DNA of 10,186 nucleotides, from contig JAOXFI010000070.1 of the NCBI GenBank assembly GCA_029232285.1, forward strand, positions 1 through 10,186, read 5' to 3'. Each line of letters opens with the position of its first letter. The first letter of the stretch is position 1. Below are positions 1-7,617 of this stretch, one piece after another. This DNA comes from Agmasoma carcini (nom. nud.) (lineage: Eukaryota; Microsporidia; Thelohaniidae). The notes beneath the pieces are model-generated. The model was not told where the DNA came from, did no database searches, and saw only the letters and a list, made by a program, of their open reading frames with translations. A program made the position numbers and the translations under genes.

Positions 1-109
1 GTACATTTACATTGGTCTTGTTGTATACATACTCATCCATCAACTGTATCATCTTAAGCAAATACTTAATAGAAAGGATCTCTACAAATATCGATACTAT
101 GCATATCAT
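1..109 (-). CDS. Partial hypothetical protein, N-terminus only; runs off the left edge
   Basis: A reading frame opens with ATG at 107-109 and stays open for 36 codons to the window edge. The visible protein starts MICIVSIFVEILSIKYLL and continues into a more polar stretch. The hydrophobic start could be a signal anchor or a first membrane segment. It lies only 21 bases beyond the stop of the next leftward gene, which is normal spacing for a compact microsporidian genome, and it continues the leftward gene row. No family is recognisable from so few residues. A chance open frame of this length is possible in AT-rich DNA, so the call rests mainly on strand, spacing and the hydrophobic start. Confidence 0.45.
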   Translation of the reverse strand, partial: MICIVSIFVEILSIKYLLKMIQLMDEYVYNKTNVNV

Positions 110-130
110 TCTTAAATTAATTAATAACAC

Positions 131-949
131 TTACAATTTATGTATTCCCTTGTAGGTTGACAAGGTTATACTTAATGATATTTCTAAAATAATATTGATT
201 AATAAAATCAGCAAATTATAAGAGCAAGTAAAATATAGAAATCTCCTGTTTGTAACTTTGGTAGCAATTATATTAATAATATTACCAAAAAATGTGGTAA
301 AAATAAACAATCTCGTATCCAAATCTGGGGCATATCCATATGTCCTTGCTCTCACATTGCCAAAGGTATAAATTGTTTCTGTAAAACCTAACTCCGCCAA
401 GAATGCTATATATTTTGTATATTCGAAGTATTTATACACTTGAACATCAGGGCCTATGCTCTTATATATCATTTCAATCATTAACTCTGAATGACTATCC
501 ATTAAGGTTTTTATCAACATTTTCTCACCCCAAATTACAGTTAAAAACAACAAAGTTACACAAGCATCAATTTGATATGTATTACCATGCTCACTTGAGA
601 ATATTTGGTATATATAAGATGTAACAATTATTTCTGAAATGTAGTTGGTGTAGTTAGAATATATTCTTAAACTAAGAAGGGTTATGATAAACTTCATAAG
701 CGAGTGGAAGCATATAAAAATAGACAAAAACATCCACACCTTTCCTTCCTCTCCACCAAAGTAAAAGTACGGCGTCAAGGAGAGTACTTTGAGAATAAAA
801 CATATGGCAGTGGCAAATGTTAACATATGTATGAAAGAAGAAAAATTATTAACAATTTTCATGATAATAAAAAAATCAGTTTTATTTATATTTTTATTTG
901 ACAGAAATATTAAATATTTTATATAAGTATAAAAGCATAACAAGCACAT
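131..949 (-). CDS. Hypothetical multi-pass membrane protein, 272 aa
   Basis: I do not recognise this protein. It is very rich in Ile, Phe, Leu and Tyr, with about six or seven probable membrane segments near residues 2-17, 40-60, 70-94, 103-118, 130-142, 213-228 and 236-263. A longer polar stretch at roughly 145-210 contains GPDVQVYKYFEY and NVRARTYGYAPDLDTR and is probably a soluble loop. The open frame extends 15 codons further upstream but begins there with TTG. I chose ATG at 947-949 because a nuclear eukaryotic gene should use ATG. A second in-frame ATG at 860-862 would give 243 residues and drop the first segment. No CC lies next to either ATG, unlike the neighbouring genes. It follows another membrane-protein gene on the same strand after 204 bases. 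It is a likely lineage-specific membrane protein of unknown function. Confidence 0.72.
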   Translation of the reverse strand: MCLLCFYTYIKYLIFLSNKNINKTDFFIIMKIVNNFSSFIHMLTFATAICFILKVLSLTPYFYFGGEEGKVWMFLSIFICFHSLMKFIITLLSLRIYSNYTNYISEIIVTSYIYQIFSSEHGNTYQIDACVTLLFLTVIWGEKMLIKTLMDSHSELMIEMIYKSIGPDVQVYKYFEYTKYIAFLAELGFTETIYTFGNVRARTYGYAPDLDTRLFIFTTFFGNIINIIATKVTNRRFLYFTCSYNLLILLINIILEISLSITLSTYKGIHKL

Positions 950-1137
950 ACAGTAAAACACAATTTTATTATTTGGAGCATGAAAGAAACTCAATTAAAA
1001 CAAACAATCTTAATGGTATAATATCAATATCTTCTTATACTTCTTTTTTCTATTTATATAATTCTTTTTAAAAAGACAAATATTCATCAATATTATAGAA
1101 TTACTATGTTAATAACACATCATTGCAGAAGAACTTA

Positions 1138-1143
1138 TTTATT
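1138..1143 (-). terminator. AATAAA-type polyadenylation signal of the 214-aa membrane protein gene
   Basis: On the minus strand AATAAA lies about 10 bases after the TAG stop of the 1154-1798 gene. Placement this close to the stop fits the short 3' untranslated regions of microsporidia. In DNA this AT-rich the hexamer is also common by chance. Confidence 0.35.
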
Positions 1144-1153
1144 AAAAAATTAT

Positions 1154-1798
1154 CTAATAGCTTAACACTAGATAAGCCAAATAGTCTACAAGCAAGAACT
1201 CAGACCCTACCACTTGCATATCAACTAATATACCAAATACCTCCTCAATATATGCCATACCTAGTATAACACCAATATACATCAGCTGAAAATCAAAAGG
1301 ATTGAATATTTGAGAAACTAAAAATAAATCCTTCCGCTTACTCAGGAATAAAAAGGTATAGAACAATCCAAATCTTGTTTGATATTCCCTTTTGTCAGAT
1401 TTAATTTCCCTGTTCAAAATCACATAATCCTCGATTTTACACTCAGGAAATACAAAAAATATAGAAATGAAGATCATAACATTGAAAATATAATTATGGA
1501 GGAATCCTAGGAATATTCCAAAGAGTTGAATCTTGAAAATTAATTTTCTGGAATCAACAGACTTAAAATACCGTTTGTACGTTAAATAATAAATAATACC
1601 AAAAGTTAGATTACAAGGATATAAACAACACAAACTGCATATCTGAAAGCTATACTTTAAGCTAAGCATATATTTAGCAATAAATGACCCCAACACTGCA
1701 TAGTAAAACTCATTAGACAACGGATGAGTCATGGATACTATAAATAACGGTAAAGAGTTTATTATGAGATACCTGTTGATATTCTTTGTGAAAAACAT
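1154..1798 (-). CDS. Hypothetical multi-pass membrane protein, 214 aa
   Basis: I recognise no family. Hydrophobic stretches near residues 10-22, 31-46, 52-74, 86-117 (long enough for two passes), 171-192 and 200-214 suggest five to seven membrane segments. A charged loop at about 118-140 (ILNREIKSDKREYQ) separates the two halves. The start ATG at 1796-1798 is preceded directly by ATCC, the same context as RPN2, which supports it. The gene begins 41 bases after the RPN2 stop on the same strand, so its promoter must be very short or overlap the end of RPN2. Composition and topology resemble the next leftward gene, but I see no alignable motif between them, so common descent is not shown. It is probably lineage-specific. 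Confidence 0.78.
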   Translation of the reverse strand: MFFTKNINRYLIINSLPLFIVSMTHPLSNEFYYAVLGSFIAKYMLSLKYSFQICSLCCLYPCNLTFGIIYYLTYKRYFKSVDSRKLIFKIQLFGIFLGFLHNYIFNVMIFISIFFVFPECKIEDYVILNREIKSDKREYQTRFGLFYTFLFLSKRKDLFLVSQIFNPFDFQLMYIGVILGMAYIEEVFGILVDMQVVGSEFLLVDYLAYLVLSY

Positions 1799-1837
1799 GG
1801 ATTATAAAAATATAAACAAAAAAAATAATTCCATCCA

Positions 1838-1843
1838 TTTTAT
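1838..1843 (-). terminator. AATAAA polyadenylation-type signal overlapping the RPN2 stop codon
   Basis: The minus strand reads AAGAAATAAAATGG at the end of RPN2, so AATAAA includes the TAA stop itself. Signals overlapping the stop fit microsporidian genes with almost no 3' untranslated region. Confidence 0.4.
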
Positions 1844-4224
1844 TTCTTACCAAAGTTAATAGGATCAATATTTCCTTTTTCCATTCTCTCATAGTACGTC
1901 AGTCTATCTCCTGAGCTATGATGATCTTTCGTTACCTTATGAGTGACCTCATGGGATGTCTGTATCTTTGATTGCTTTAACTTTCTTGCACGCTTGAACT
2001 CTGGTAATTTAACAATGAAATCATAGAATCTCTCATCACTAGGAATTTTGGCATCAGTTTTGTTCAAATTCTCATCAAAATAGAATATAGGTGTTGGTTG
2101 CATGGTTACACCTATAAGTGGAAGCAATGGATACCAATACCAATAATTAAAGAACAAGAACGCAGAACATACCCTCTTTAAATCAACCTTACCACTAATA
2201 TTTTCAACTGTAAAGTAAGCCGATCTGCCTCCAGACTCAGCTAAAGTTCTACCTAACACTGCACCCAACTTAACTGTCTTATCTTCATTCTTACTGATAA
2301 TGTAATAATTGATCCTTTCAAGTATTCGTATATAATTGTCTGCAAGATCAGGATTCATTTGGGCAAGAGATAAGCCACAACCAATACAAGCAGCCTGTTT
2401 AACCAAATCATGTGAATCATATAAAAGAACCTCAATTATATCTAAGAAATTACCAAATCCTGAACCAAAAAAGCCAAGCACAAGAGCAGTGGCTGCACGA
2501 ACATGGAAAGAATAATTTTCAGCTAAGGGACAAACAATGTTTTTTAAAACGTCCATATCATCACCTGCAATCATTCCTATAGCAATAACAGTTGCCCTCT
2601 TAACATCATCATCACCATCATTAATAAATGGTAGAAGATGGGATATCATATTCAAATCACTAGTGGAAGCAAATGATAAACCAATACCTGAAATTGCTAT
2701 AAGCTTCTTATTCTTATCGAATGTAGGTTTTGTGACACTTTTATAGCAAGGAATATTTCTCTTACAAGTTTCCTTTGTTTGATAATTTGAAAATTTACCA
2801 GAAGAAGGTTCATCTACTTTACAATTATTCTTTTCACATGTGCCTTCACCATCATTAAGAAGATCAAAGAAGAAGCAACATTCCTGTTTCATACAAAATA
2901 TCATGGCAATAGCATATGAGATCACATGTTTGCATCTTGGGAATTCGATCTTCTCAAATAGATCCATCAAGTAATCAACAACATCAGTATTTTTTGATCC
3001 TGCAAATATCAAACCAAGTGCATATATTCCACTCTCTTGTATCATAGTGCAGTCTTGTGTAAATAACTGTTCAAGGTTCTTAAATAAATAAGAATCATTT
3101 TTACCGAATGCGGCCAAACCTAAACCAACACAGGCCCCAAATATCAGTTCTTCGTTGTCTGTATCTAACCAATTTGAGAAAAATTCAATATCCTGTTGAA
3201 AGTGTTTTCCGATATCAATTAAACCCAAAGCAAACAAAGCACCAGGCTCTCCTCCAGGAGAATCAATTGATGGAAGTAATTCGCTTAGTATATCTATTCC
3301 GCTGCAGCATGTATCCATATGAATAATACCAGTAGCAGAATTCTCTATAAACTTAGTCCAACTTCTTGAGGTTAAAGTACCTCTATTATTCCTAAGGAAT
3401 GTATCATTAGTGGTATGTCCATTTAAAAAGGAGTTACATAGATAAATGTGTTGTCCTCTTGACTTTGTAATCGAATCTAAAAACTTAAAATTAACTTTGC
3501 TATTTTCTACCATAAAATTCGATATGATTTCCTGTTTGAATTCACCACTAAGAATAAAATTGGCCTTCTCGTTTTCAATCTCAAGCTTTAATCCATGGCA
3601 GTCTTCAATATAAAAACAGGCCTTGTACATTTTTTCCCAAGGTAGTCCAGATACAAAGCTAGTTAGCCTTTCTATCATATCTTTAGAGACCAAAGCGTCT
3701 ATCGTGTAAAGCAAAACAGAATCAGAGGAGCATTCTTTTTTTATTAGAAGATCTGTAAATTCTTCAACATTTAAAACCTCTTCGTCATTATCAATTTTTT
3801 CAGAGATATACTCCTCTAACAGATCAGATTCACCTATTTCAAATAGGAAACCAAGTAAAGCATCATCAGCCAGGTCGTTCTTGACGATATCTAAGACGAA
3901 CTTCTTTATTTCTGGATCATGATCAAAGTATAAGAAATCCATAGCTCTAAATAAAATACTTTCAAAGTAGAAATCATCCAATGTATTGAAAATATCTTTA
4001 GCCACAACAGCACACTTCACACACTTTTTGTAGTCTCCCAATATAAAATATATTTTACATAAAACAAGCATACCTTCCTTATCTATTTGAGTAAAATCAA
4101 TATTCTCTAATTTCAAATAAGGTGCAATGGTTTCTACATCCTTGCCAACAATTTCTAATGCCTTTTCATAGCTACGATTGTCAATTAAACTTTGAATTTT
4201 AGTGAGCATATAAAGACTCTCCAT
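1840..4224 (-). CDS. RPN2: 26S proteasome regulatory subunit Rpn2 (PSMD1-type scaffold), 794 aa
   Basis: Rpn2 is a scaffold of the 19S regulatory particle base. It contacts the Rpt ATPase ring and links base to lid during degradation of ubiquitinated proteins. Residues 1-260 are the helical N-terminal domain. The Rpn2 hallmark NGHTTNDTFLRNNRG is at 268-282, followed by SATGIIH near 296-302. Proteasome/cyclosome repeats follow, with Gly/Ala-rich cores near 328-339 (GALFALGLIDIG), 363-374, 398-409, 510-520, 544-554, 577-589, 611-622 and 654-666. The family block YWYWYPLLPL is at 694-703. At 794 residues it is shorter than yeast Rpn2 (945), mainly at the C-terminus, which ends GNIDPINFGKK without the usual acidic tail. 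A cysteine-rich insert lies at about 448-508. The frame opens 37 codons upstream, but ATG at 4222-4224 is chosen: homology starts there, ATCC precedes it, and the longer form would overlap the divergent gene. Confidence 0.95.
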   Translation of the reverse strand: MESLYMLTKIQSLIDNRSYEKALEIVGKDVETIAPYLKLENIDFTQIDKEGMLVLCKIYFILGDYKKCVKCAVVAKDIFNTLDDFYFESILFRAMDFLYFDHDPEIKKFVLDIVKNDLADDALLGFLFEIGESDLLEEYISEKIDNDEEVLNVEEFTDLLIKKECSSDSVLLYTIDALVSKDMIERLTSFVSGLPWEKMYKACFYIEDCHGLKLEIENEKANFILSGEFKQEIISNFMVENSKVNFKFLDSITKSRGQHIYLCNSFLNGHTTNDTFLRNNRGTLTSRSWTKFIENSATGIIHMDTCCSGIDILSELLPSIDSPGGEPGALFALGLIDIGKHFQQDIEFFSNWLDTDNEELIFGACVGLGLAAFGKNDSYLFKNLEQLFTQDCTMIQESGIYALGLIFAGSKNTDVVDYLMDLFEKIEFPRCKHVISYAIAMIFCMKQECCFFFDLLNDGEGTCEKNNCKVDEPSSGKFSNYQTKETCKRNIPCYKSVTKPTFDKNKKLIAISGIGLSFASTSDLNMISHLLPFINDGDDDVKRATVIAIGMIAGDDMDVLKNIVCPLAENYSFHVRAATALVLGFFGSGFGNFLDIIEVLLYDSHDLVKQAACIGCGLSLAQMNPDLADNYIRILERINYYIISKNEDKTVKLGAVLGRTLAESGGRSAYFTVENISGKVDLKRVCSAFLFFNYWYWYPLLPLIGVTMQPTPIFYFDENLNKTDAKIPSDERFYDFIVKLPEFKRARKLKQSKIQTSHEVTHKVTKDHHSSGDRLTYYERMEKGNIDPINFGKK

Positions 4225-4300
4225 GGATAAAATTTTGATTTGTTTGTTTCTACCAAGAAAATTTTTGAAAGGTCTAAATCGGGATTGTAAATTTTTCCAT
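4221..4300. promoter_or_regulatory. Short divergent promoter between RPN2 and the 125-aa gene
   Basis: Only 76 bases separate the two chosen start codons, so both promoters must fit here. Leftward, the sequence before the RPN2 ATG is AAAATTTTATCC. Rightward, the sequence before the other ATG is AAATTTTTCCAT. Each is an A/T run followed by CC close to the ATG, like the C-rich start signals described in microsporidia. The 214-aa gene also has TTTTTATAATCC before its ATG. An additional GGG lies about 20 bases before the rightward ATG. Transcription start sites cannot be placed from sequence alone. Confidence 0.5.
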
Positions 4301-4678
4301 ATGAACCAATCATTTACGAGAGACACGCTTTTCAATGAGCTACCAGAACCAGTGAAGCAGAGACTTGTTAGAGTGCGTCAGATGAGTTCGTCCATGAGTT
4401 TAAGTGTCAAAGATTTACCACAAGAGAAGCTACCCACGCTTACGGTGCCTTCAACTGAGAATATGAGAGATGTAGTTGCTAAGATATATAGTTTTTGCCA
4501 AGATATGAAGAGAACCGATGTTGAGAAGAGTTTTATTGACGAGATTCATAATTTTTATGAGTTTGTGTCTTTATACAGAGAAAATTTAGAAGTTGGTGAT
4601 TTTGTGGGTGAGTTTGAAAAAACGTTAAGCTTGCTGGAGGAGAGATTTAAGAAACTTAAAAACAATAATAAAGCATAA
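4301..4678 (+). CDS. Hypothetical small helical protein, 125 aa
   Basis: The protein starts MNQSFTRDTLFNELPEP and is hydrophilic, without membrane segments or signal peptide. Residues 18-45 are basic and Ser/Pro-containing. Residues 50-125 are rich in Glu, Lys, Leu and Phe with helical periodicity, ending EEFEKTL-like then LEERFKKLKNNNKA, which suggests a helical bundle or short coiled coil. I recognise no family. Microsporidian versions of small complex subunits often diverge beyond recognition, so that is one possibility. ATG at 4301 is preferred because TTCC lies just upstream and it leaves a clean divergent promoter. An in-frame ATG at 4223 would add 26 residues, but it overlaps the RPN2 start codon and its extra residues look like translated promoter. 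Confidence 0.7.
   Translation: MNQSFTRDTLFNELPEPVKQRLVRVRQMSSSMSLSVKDLPQEKLPTLTVPSTENMRDVVAKIYSFCQDMKRTDVEKSFIDEIHNFYEFVSLYRENLEVGDFVGEFEKTLSLLEERFKKLKNNNKA
4667..4672 (+). terminator. AATAAA polyadenylation-type signal at the end of the 125-aa gene
   Basis: AATAAA sits inside the last codons, four bases before the TAA stop at 4676-4678. The arrangement mirrors the signal overlapping the RPN2 stop and suggests a very short 3' untranslated region. Confidence 0.35.
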
Positions 4679-4975
4679 TTTATGTGTTATGAAGTATTTA
4701 AGTGTTTTTAAACATAGATATAGCTTTGGGATATATTTCTAAAGGCGAACGAGCTGTTTCAATTAGTATATGAACTAGATGTCGGCTAGAGATTTATAAA
4801 CTAATTATTTGATTCATTATTAATACTTGATTGTAATATGTATTAAAAGCTCATGTTAGTCAGGTGGGTTACAGTATTAATTTAAGGGTACGTGATATAT
4901 TTTAAAATATATAAAAATTGCGAAGGCATAAAATATGTGTTTATGTACTTTTAAAAGTCTTAATAGAACATAGGA
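4679..4975. other. Intergenic AT-rich tract, no gene seen
   Basis: Both strands are broken by frequent stops, and I see no conserved protein block or RNA gene. The one distinct structure is a perfect 18-base palindrome at 4895-4912 (ATATATTTT and its complement). It may include a decayed end of the transposon remnant that begins at 4976, but I could not find matching terminal repeats. Confidence 0.5.
4895..4912. repeat. Perfect 18-base AT palindrome
   Basis: The sequence ATATATTTTAAAATATAT equals its own reverse complement. It is all A/T, so it may be chance, or part of a decayed transposon end next to the remnant at 4976-5790. Confidence 0.4.
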
Positions 4976-5790
4976 TTAAAAGGGTATTGATGAAAAATTC
5001 TTAAATAAAAATAAACAAATTTTTATAATTTTTCTTATAATATTTTCTTTAGATTTGATTTCGGCAAAAAAGCTCATTATAAACAAGCCCTTTATGCTGT
5101 TTAATTGTTAGTTCTGCATTCTTCCAATAAGATACAATGTTTTATTTGCAAAATTAATCGGATCAGCAAAATTATATTTGTTTTTCACAAAATCAAGCAC
5201 TAAACCCTAAACCCGGAGTATCAATTTATTATTAAAAATGTTTTCCATTGATCAGAATGAATAATCATAGCAAACTTTTCATAAGATTAGAAGCATTATA
5301 GTTATATTCTTGATTTCAACATATTCTAAATATACATTTGGTGGTTTTGAAAATGTATCTACAATCCCAAAGCCCCCAGCATATTTTATCTTTAAAATTC
5401 ACCTAAATTTTATTTCTTTTGTGATTAAAGAGACACTTATCAACTTAACTCACAATCTCCTCACTACCCAATGCAATATTATTACATTCGAAATACTCAA
5501 TACACTTCTCTAGCACTTAAAAATCTTTTTGACAGTTTTATATGATAAACCGTAAGTACTACAACTTTAGTGATGGTAAAATTATTTATCAGTAAGATTG
5601 TTAATTGTAATTTATCTTTAAGGATGTTTTTATATAATATACATATGTTCCTCACATATTGAAATGGTTTATTATCAGTGTTACTGGTGCATCTAGCAAT
5701 AACACAGGGGGTGTAACATACAAGATAATCATATAATTCAAGGCGTGTAAAAGACTGGGTAATAATAAAGCCTATTTAGCAGTCTCATAT
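4976..5790 (-). pseudogene. Degraded Merlin / IS1595-type DDE transposase, LFNHK subfamily
   Basis: No frame is open throughout, but minus-strand blocks from several frames line up in family order. Near 5650-5710 is a zinc-ribbon-like ARCTSNTDNKPFQYVR. Next come DKLQLTILLINNFT and AREVY, then CIEYFECNNIALGSEE. The first catalytic Asp follows in VDKCLFNHKR (5439-5441), then GFGIVDTFSKP and YLEYVE. The second catalytic Asp is in IIHSDQWKTF (5251-5253). Then come NKYNFADPINFAN, SIKGL and FFAEIKSKENIIRKI near the C-terminus. Stops interrupt after AREVY, before VDK, after NHKRNKI and elsewhere, and the two Asp codons lie in different frames. The Glu after the first Asp reads Lys, and the third catalytic Glu cannot be found in the ANKTLYLIGRM block. 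An intact enzyme of this superfamily cuts and pastes its own DNA; this copy is dead. The boundaries are approximate. Confidence 0.82.
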
Positions 5791-5889
5791 AGGCTAATTG
5801 AAGGATCAGACTGTCATTATCATTTAAAGGATGGTCGATATTCTTAATTAAGTATTTAAAATACATATATTTATAAAATATTATTTTTA

Positions 5890-6425
5890 AAGTCAAAAAT
5901 ATTTTCTTAATGAAATTTTTAAAGTTTATCTATATTATGCCGTCTCTGATTTCTACCTTTTTGGTTAGGTACCGGTAAACTATTCAGATCGACAAATTAA
6001 TTCCCAATTACAAGCATAATAGTCATTATGGTCGCTAATCTAGCAATAAAACCAACACTTAATATATTGTGAACTGTTTATTACTCGTGCTTTGCTACTA
6101 CAATTGATAACAACCCTCTCAACTAAAGTACCAATAATATGTAGCCAGGTGGCAAACAATAATCTCATCTGGATGAGTATCATTCATATTTTAATCTCTG
6201 AAATATAATTTAATTATATTTATGTTTGTCATAAGTACGTGTATAAAAAATAATGGTATAAACACTCAAACAGTTAAATGTTTCAATAATATAAAAAGTT
6301 GGAAATTAAAAAAAATAATTATCAAATAGTGATATCACATTTTTAATCATTAAAACCGTTCTTAAATCTATTCTATCACTTTTTATCATAAAATTTAAAA
6401 AAAATGCTTATGAGTCGTAAACCGT
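5890..6425 (+). pseudogene. Degraded Merlin / IS1016-type DDE transposase, NYK-KSH subfamily
   Basis: Plus-strand fragments follow the Merlin order. A weak N-terminal FLMKFLKFIYI comes first. LGTGK and IQIDKLIPNYKHNSHYGR follow, with the first catalytic Asp at 5991-5993, then SSNKTN after an in-frame TAA. Next are ITRAL, VPIICSQVANNNLIW and DEYHSY, with the second Asp at 6172-6174 one frame away after a small deletion. NTQTVKCFNNIKSWKLKK covers the third catalytic position (6276-6278), where Lys replaces Glu. The cysteine-rich N-terminus is missing or decayed beyond recognition. It is in head-to-head order with the remnant at 4976-5790, about 100 bases away. It shares the NY-x-KSH-x-G signature with the remnant at 6725-7500, so those two are probably copies of related elements. 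It is non-functional, with several stops and at least two frameshifts. The ends are approximate. Confidence 0.8.
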
Positions 6426-6724
6426 ACCATCATTCCTACTTTTTTATAAATTTAGGATCTAAAGCCCAGAATCCCCAAGTAAATAATATAAACCCAAAAT
6501 TTTCGATCCAAATTAAGAAATTCTTGTTTATGAATGTTTTATATTTTTTAAACCGTTTTTACATTTTACCGCCGTAATACAATCAATTAACTTAAAGTTT
6601 TTTTCGTAATATTCTTATTCAATAACATTACCCATCTCAAAAATATCTTATCACATAACCACTTTGCCTCTCTGAATGGGATCACATGCAAAAAAACAAA
6701 TACTTAATTTAATAAAAATCAATT
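6426..6724. other. Intergenic tract between two transposase remnants, no gene seen
   Basis: About 300 bases of AT-rich sequence without a usable frame or recognisable RNA. The heptamer AAACCGT occurs at 6550-6556, and also at 6353-6359 and 6419-6425 just before this tract. I could not identify terminal inverted repeats or target duplications of the flanking elements. Confidence 0.45.
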
Positions 6725-7500
6725 ATTACAATTAAACTTAAAAGGTAATTCATAAGTTGCTTTTATTCTTTTTATTAAAGCTCTGTTCTATTAAAATCAA
6801 ATGCCCTTTTTACACCCATTCGGCTATTAATTTGGTTATAACAATACTTGACTGCTTGTATATGCACTCCGGTAACATTACCTACAATGTTGGGCCTATG
6901 TGATAGTGTTCTATGATTAAAACCATACCAACTTAAACAATAAAAAATATTGTCTTAACAGTATTAATATACTTCTTCTGATCTATTATGATAATTGGTA
7001 TGATGGTATATGTTTTTTTGGAATGATCTTTGAATATATTCTTGTAACTTTGTTCTCAATTTAGATGAAGAGAAAGGCTTCAATCTTATTTGAAAGTGAT
7101 AGACCACGATGAGATTTATAACTATAGTTAATTATTGTTTCATCGACTTGTATAACCTTACCTCTTCCACCTAACTTATTTTTGTTGAAATCCGAATTGT
7201 GCGTCAAATTAAGAATATAATTTATTACTATTAATACAATATGCATACTTATTCCTTGTGATACCTCAATCATAATTCTAAAATTACCATCTGCGTATTT
7301 GACCAATATTTAAATTATATTACGATATCTATCTCAAAACAATCTAAAAATTCATTTTCTTACATATACACAGGATTTGAACCTTTTACATTTTTTTATT
7401 TTCTTGATTCTACTACATTCACTCATATTCATATAACCAGCATATTTTTTTGAAGCCAATTCATGGCTACAAATTATGTTTTTTTCGAAATATATCAACT
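6725..7500 (-). pseudogene. Degraded Merlin / IS1016-type DDE transposase, NYK-KSH subfamily
   Basis: The best-preserved part is an 81-codon minus-strand frame (7061-7306). It includes IEVSQGIS and KLGGRGKVIQVDETIINY, with the first catalytic Asp at 7142-7144, then SYKSHRGLSLSNKIEAF. This is the family block around the first active-site residue. Upstream, CSHELASKKYAGYMNMSEC and KKCKRFKSCVYVRK resemble the cysteine-containing N-terminal domain. Downstream, IENKVTRIYSKIIPK follows an in-frame TAA, and a one-base slip in an A run follows. Then come WYGFNHRTLSHRPN and VTGVHIQAVKYCYNQINSRMGVKR. The usual IWTDEH segment with the second Asp is not visible and is probably deleted. The third catalytic Glu reads Lys (QAVKY). 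The 81-codon frame lacks an ATG start and is not a gene by itself. Confidence 0.82.
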
Positions 7501-7617
7501 TAAAATCAATTTTTGTAAATAATTCTACTATTTGACAAATTGGGTATGAAAAAAAAAACTTAATAAGTAAAAAAAAGAGTAATGTTTTTTTATTACATAC
7601 AAGCTGATGGCCTTGAA

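Noticed and set aside
403..624. A 73-codon plus-strand open frame
   Set aside because: It is antisense to the 272-aa membrane protein gene and shows no independent support.
2537..3326. Plus-strand open frames inside RPN2
   Set aside because: They are antisense to strongly conserved Rpn2 repeats and have no recognisable features.
4225..4335. RPN2 starting 37 codons further upstream
   Set aside because: The extra residues do not resemble Rpn2, they would overlap the divergent gene, and the downstream ATG has the same ATCC context as the 214-aa gene.
5201..5214. TAAACCCTAAACCC, resembling a telomere repeat
   Set aside because: Only two units are present and they lie inside a transposase remnant, so chance or translated-sequence origin is more likely than an interstitial telomere.
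5310..5513. A 67-codon plus-strand open frame
   Set aside because: The opposite strand carries recognisable transposase blocks (VDKCLFNHKR and FGIVDTFSKP), so this frame is an antisense shadow.
7061..7306. An 81-codon minus-strand open frame as a gene in its own right
   Set aside because: It begins at TTG, not ATG, and its sequence is the middle of a Merlin transposase whose other parts continue in other frames on both sides. It is part of the remnant at 6725-7500.
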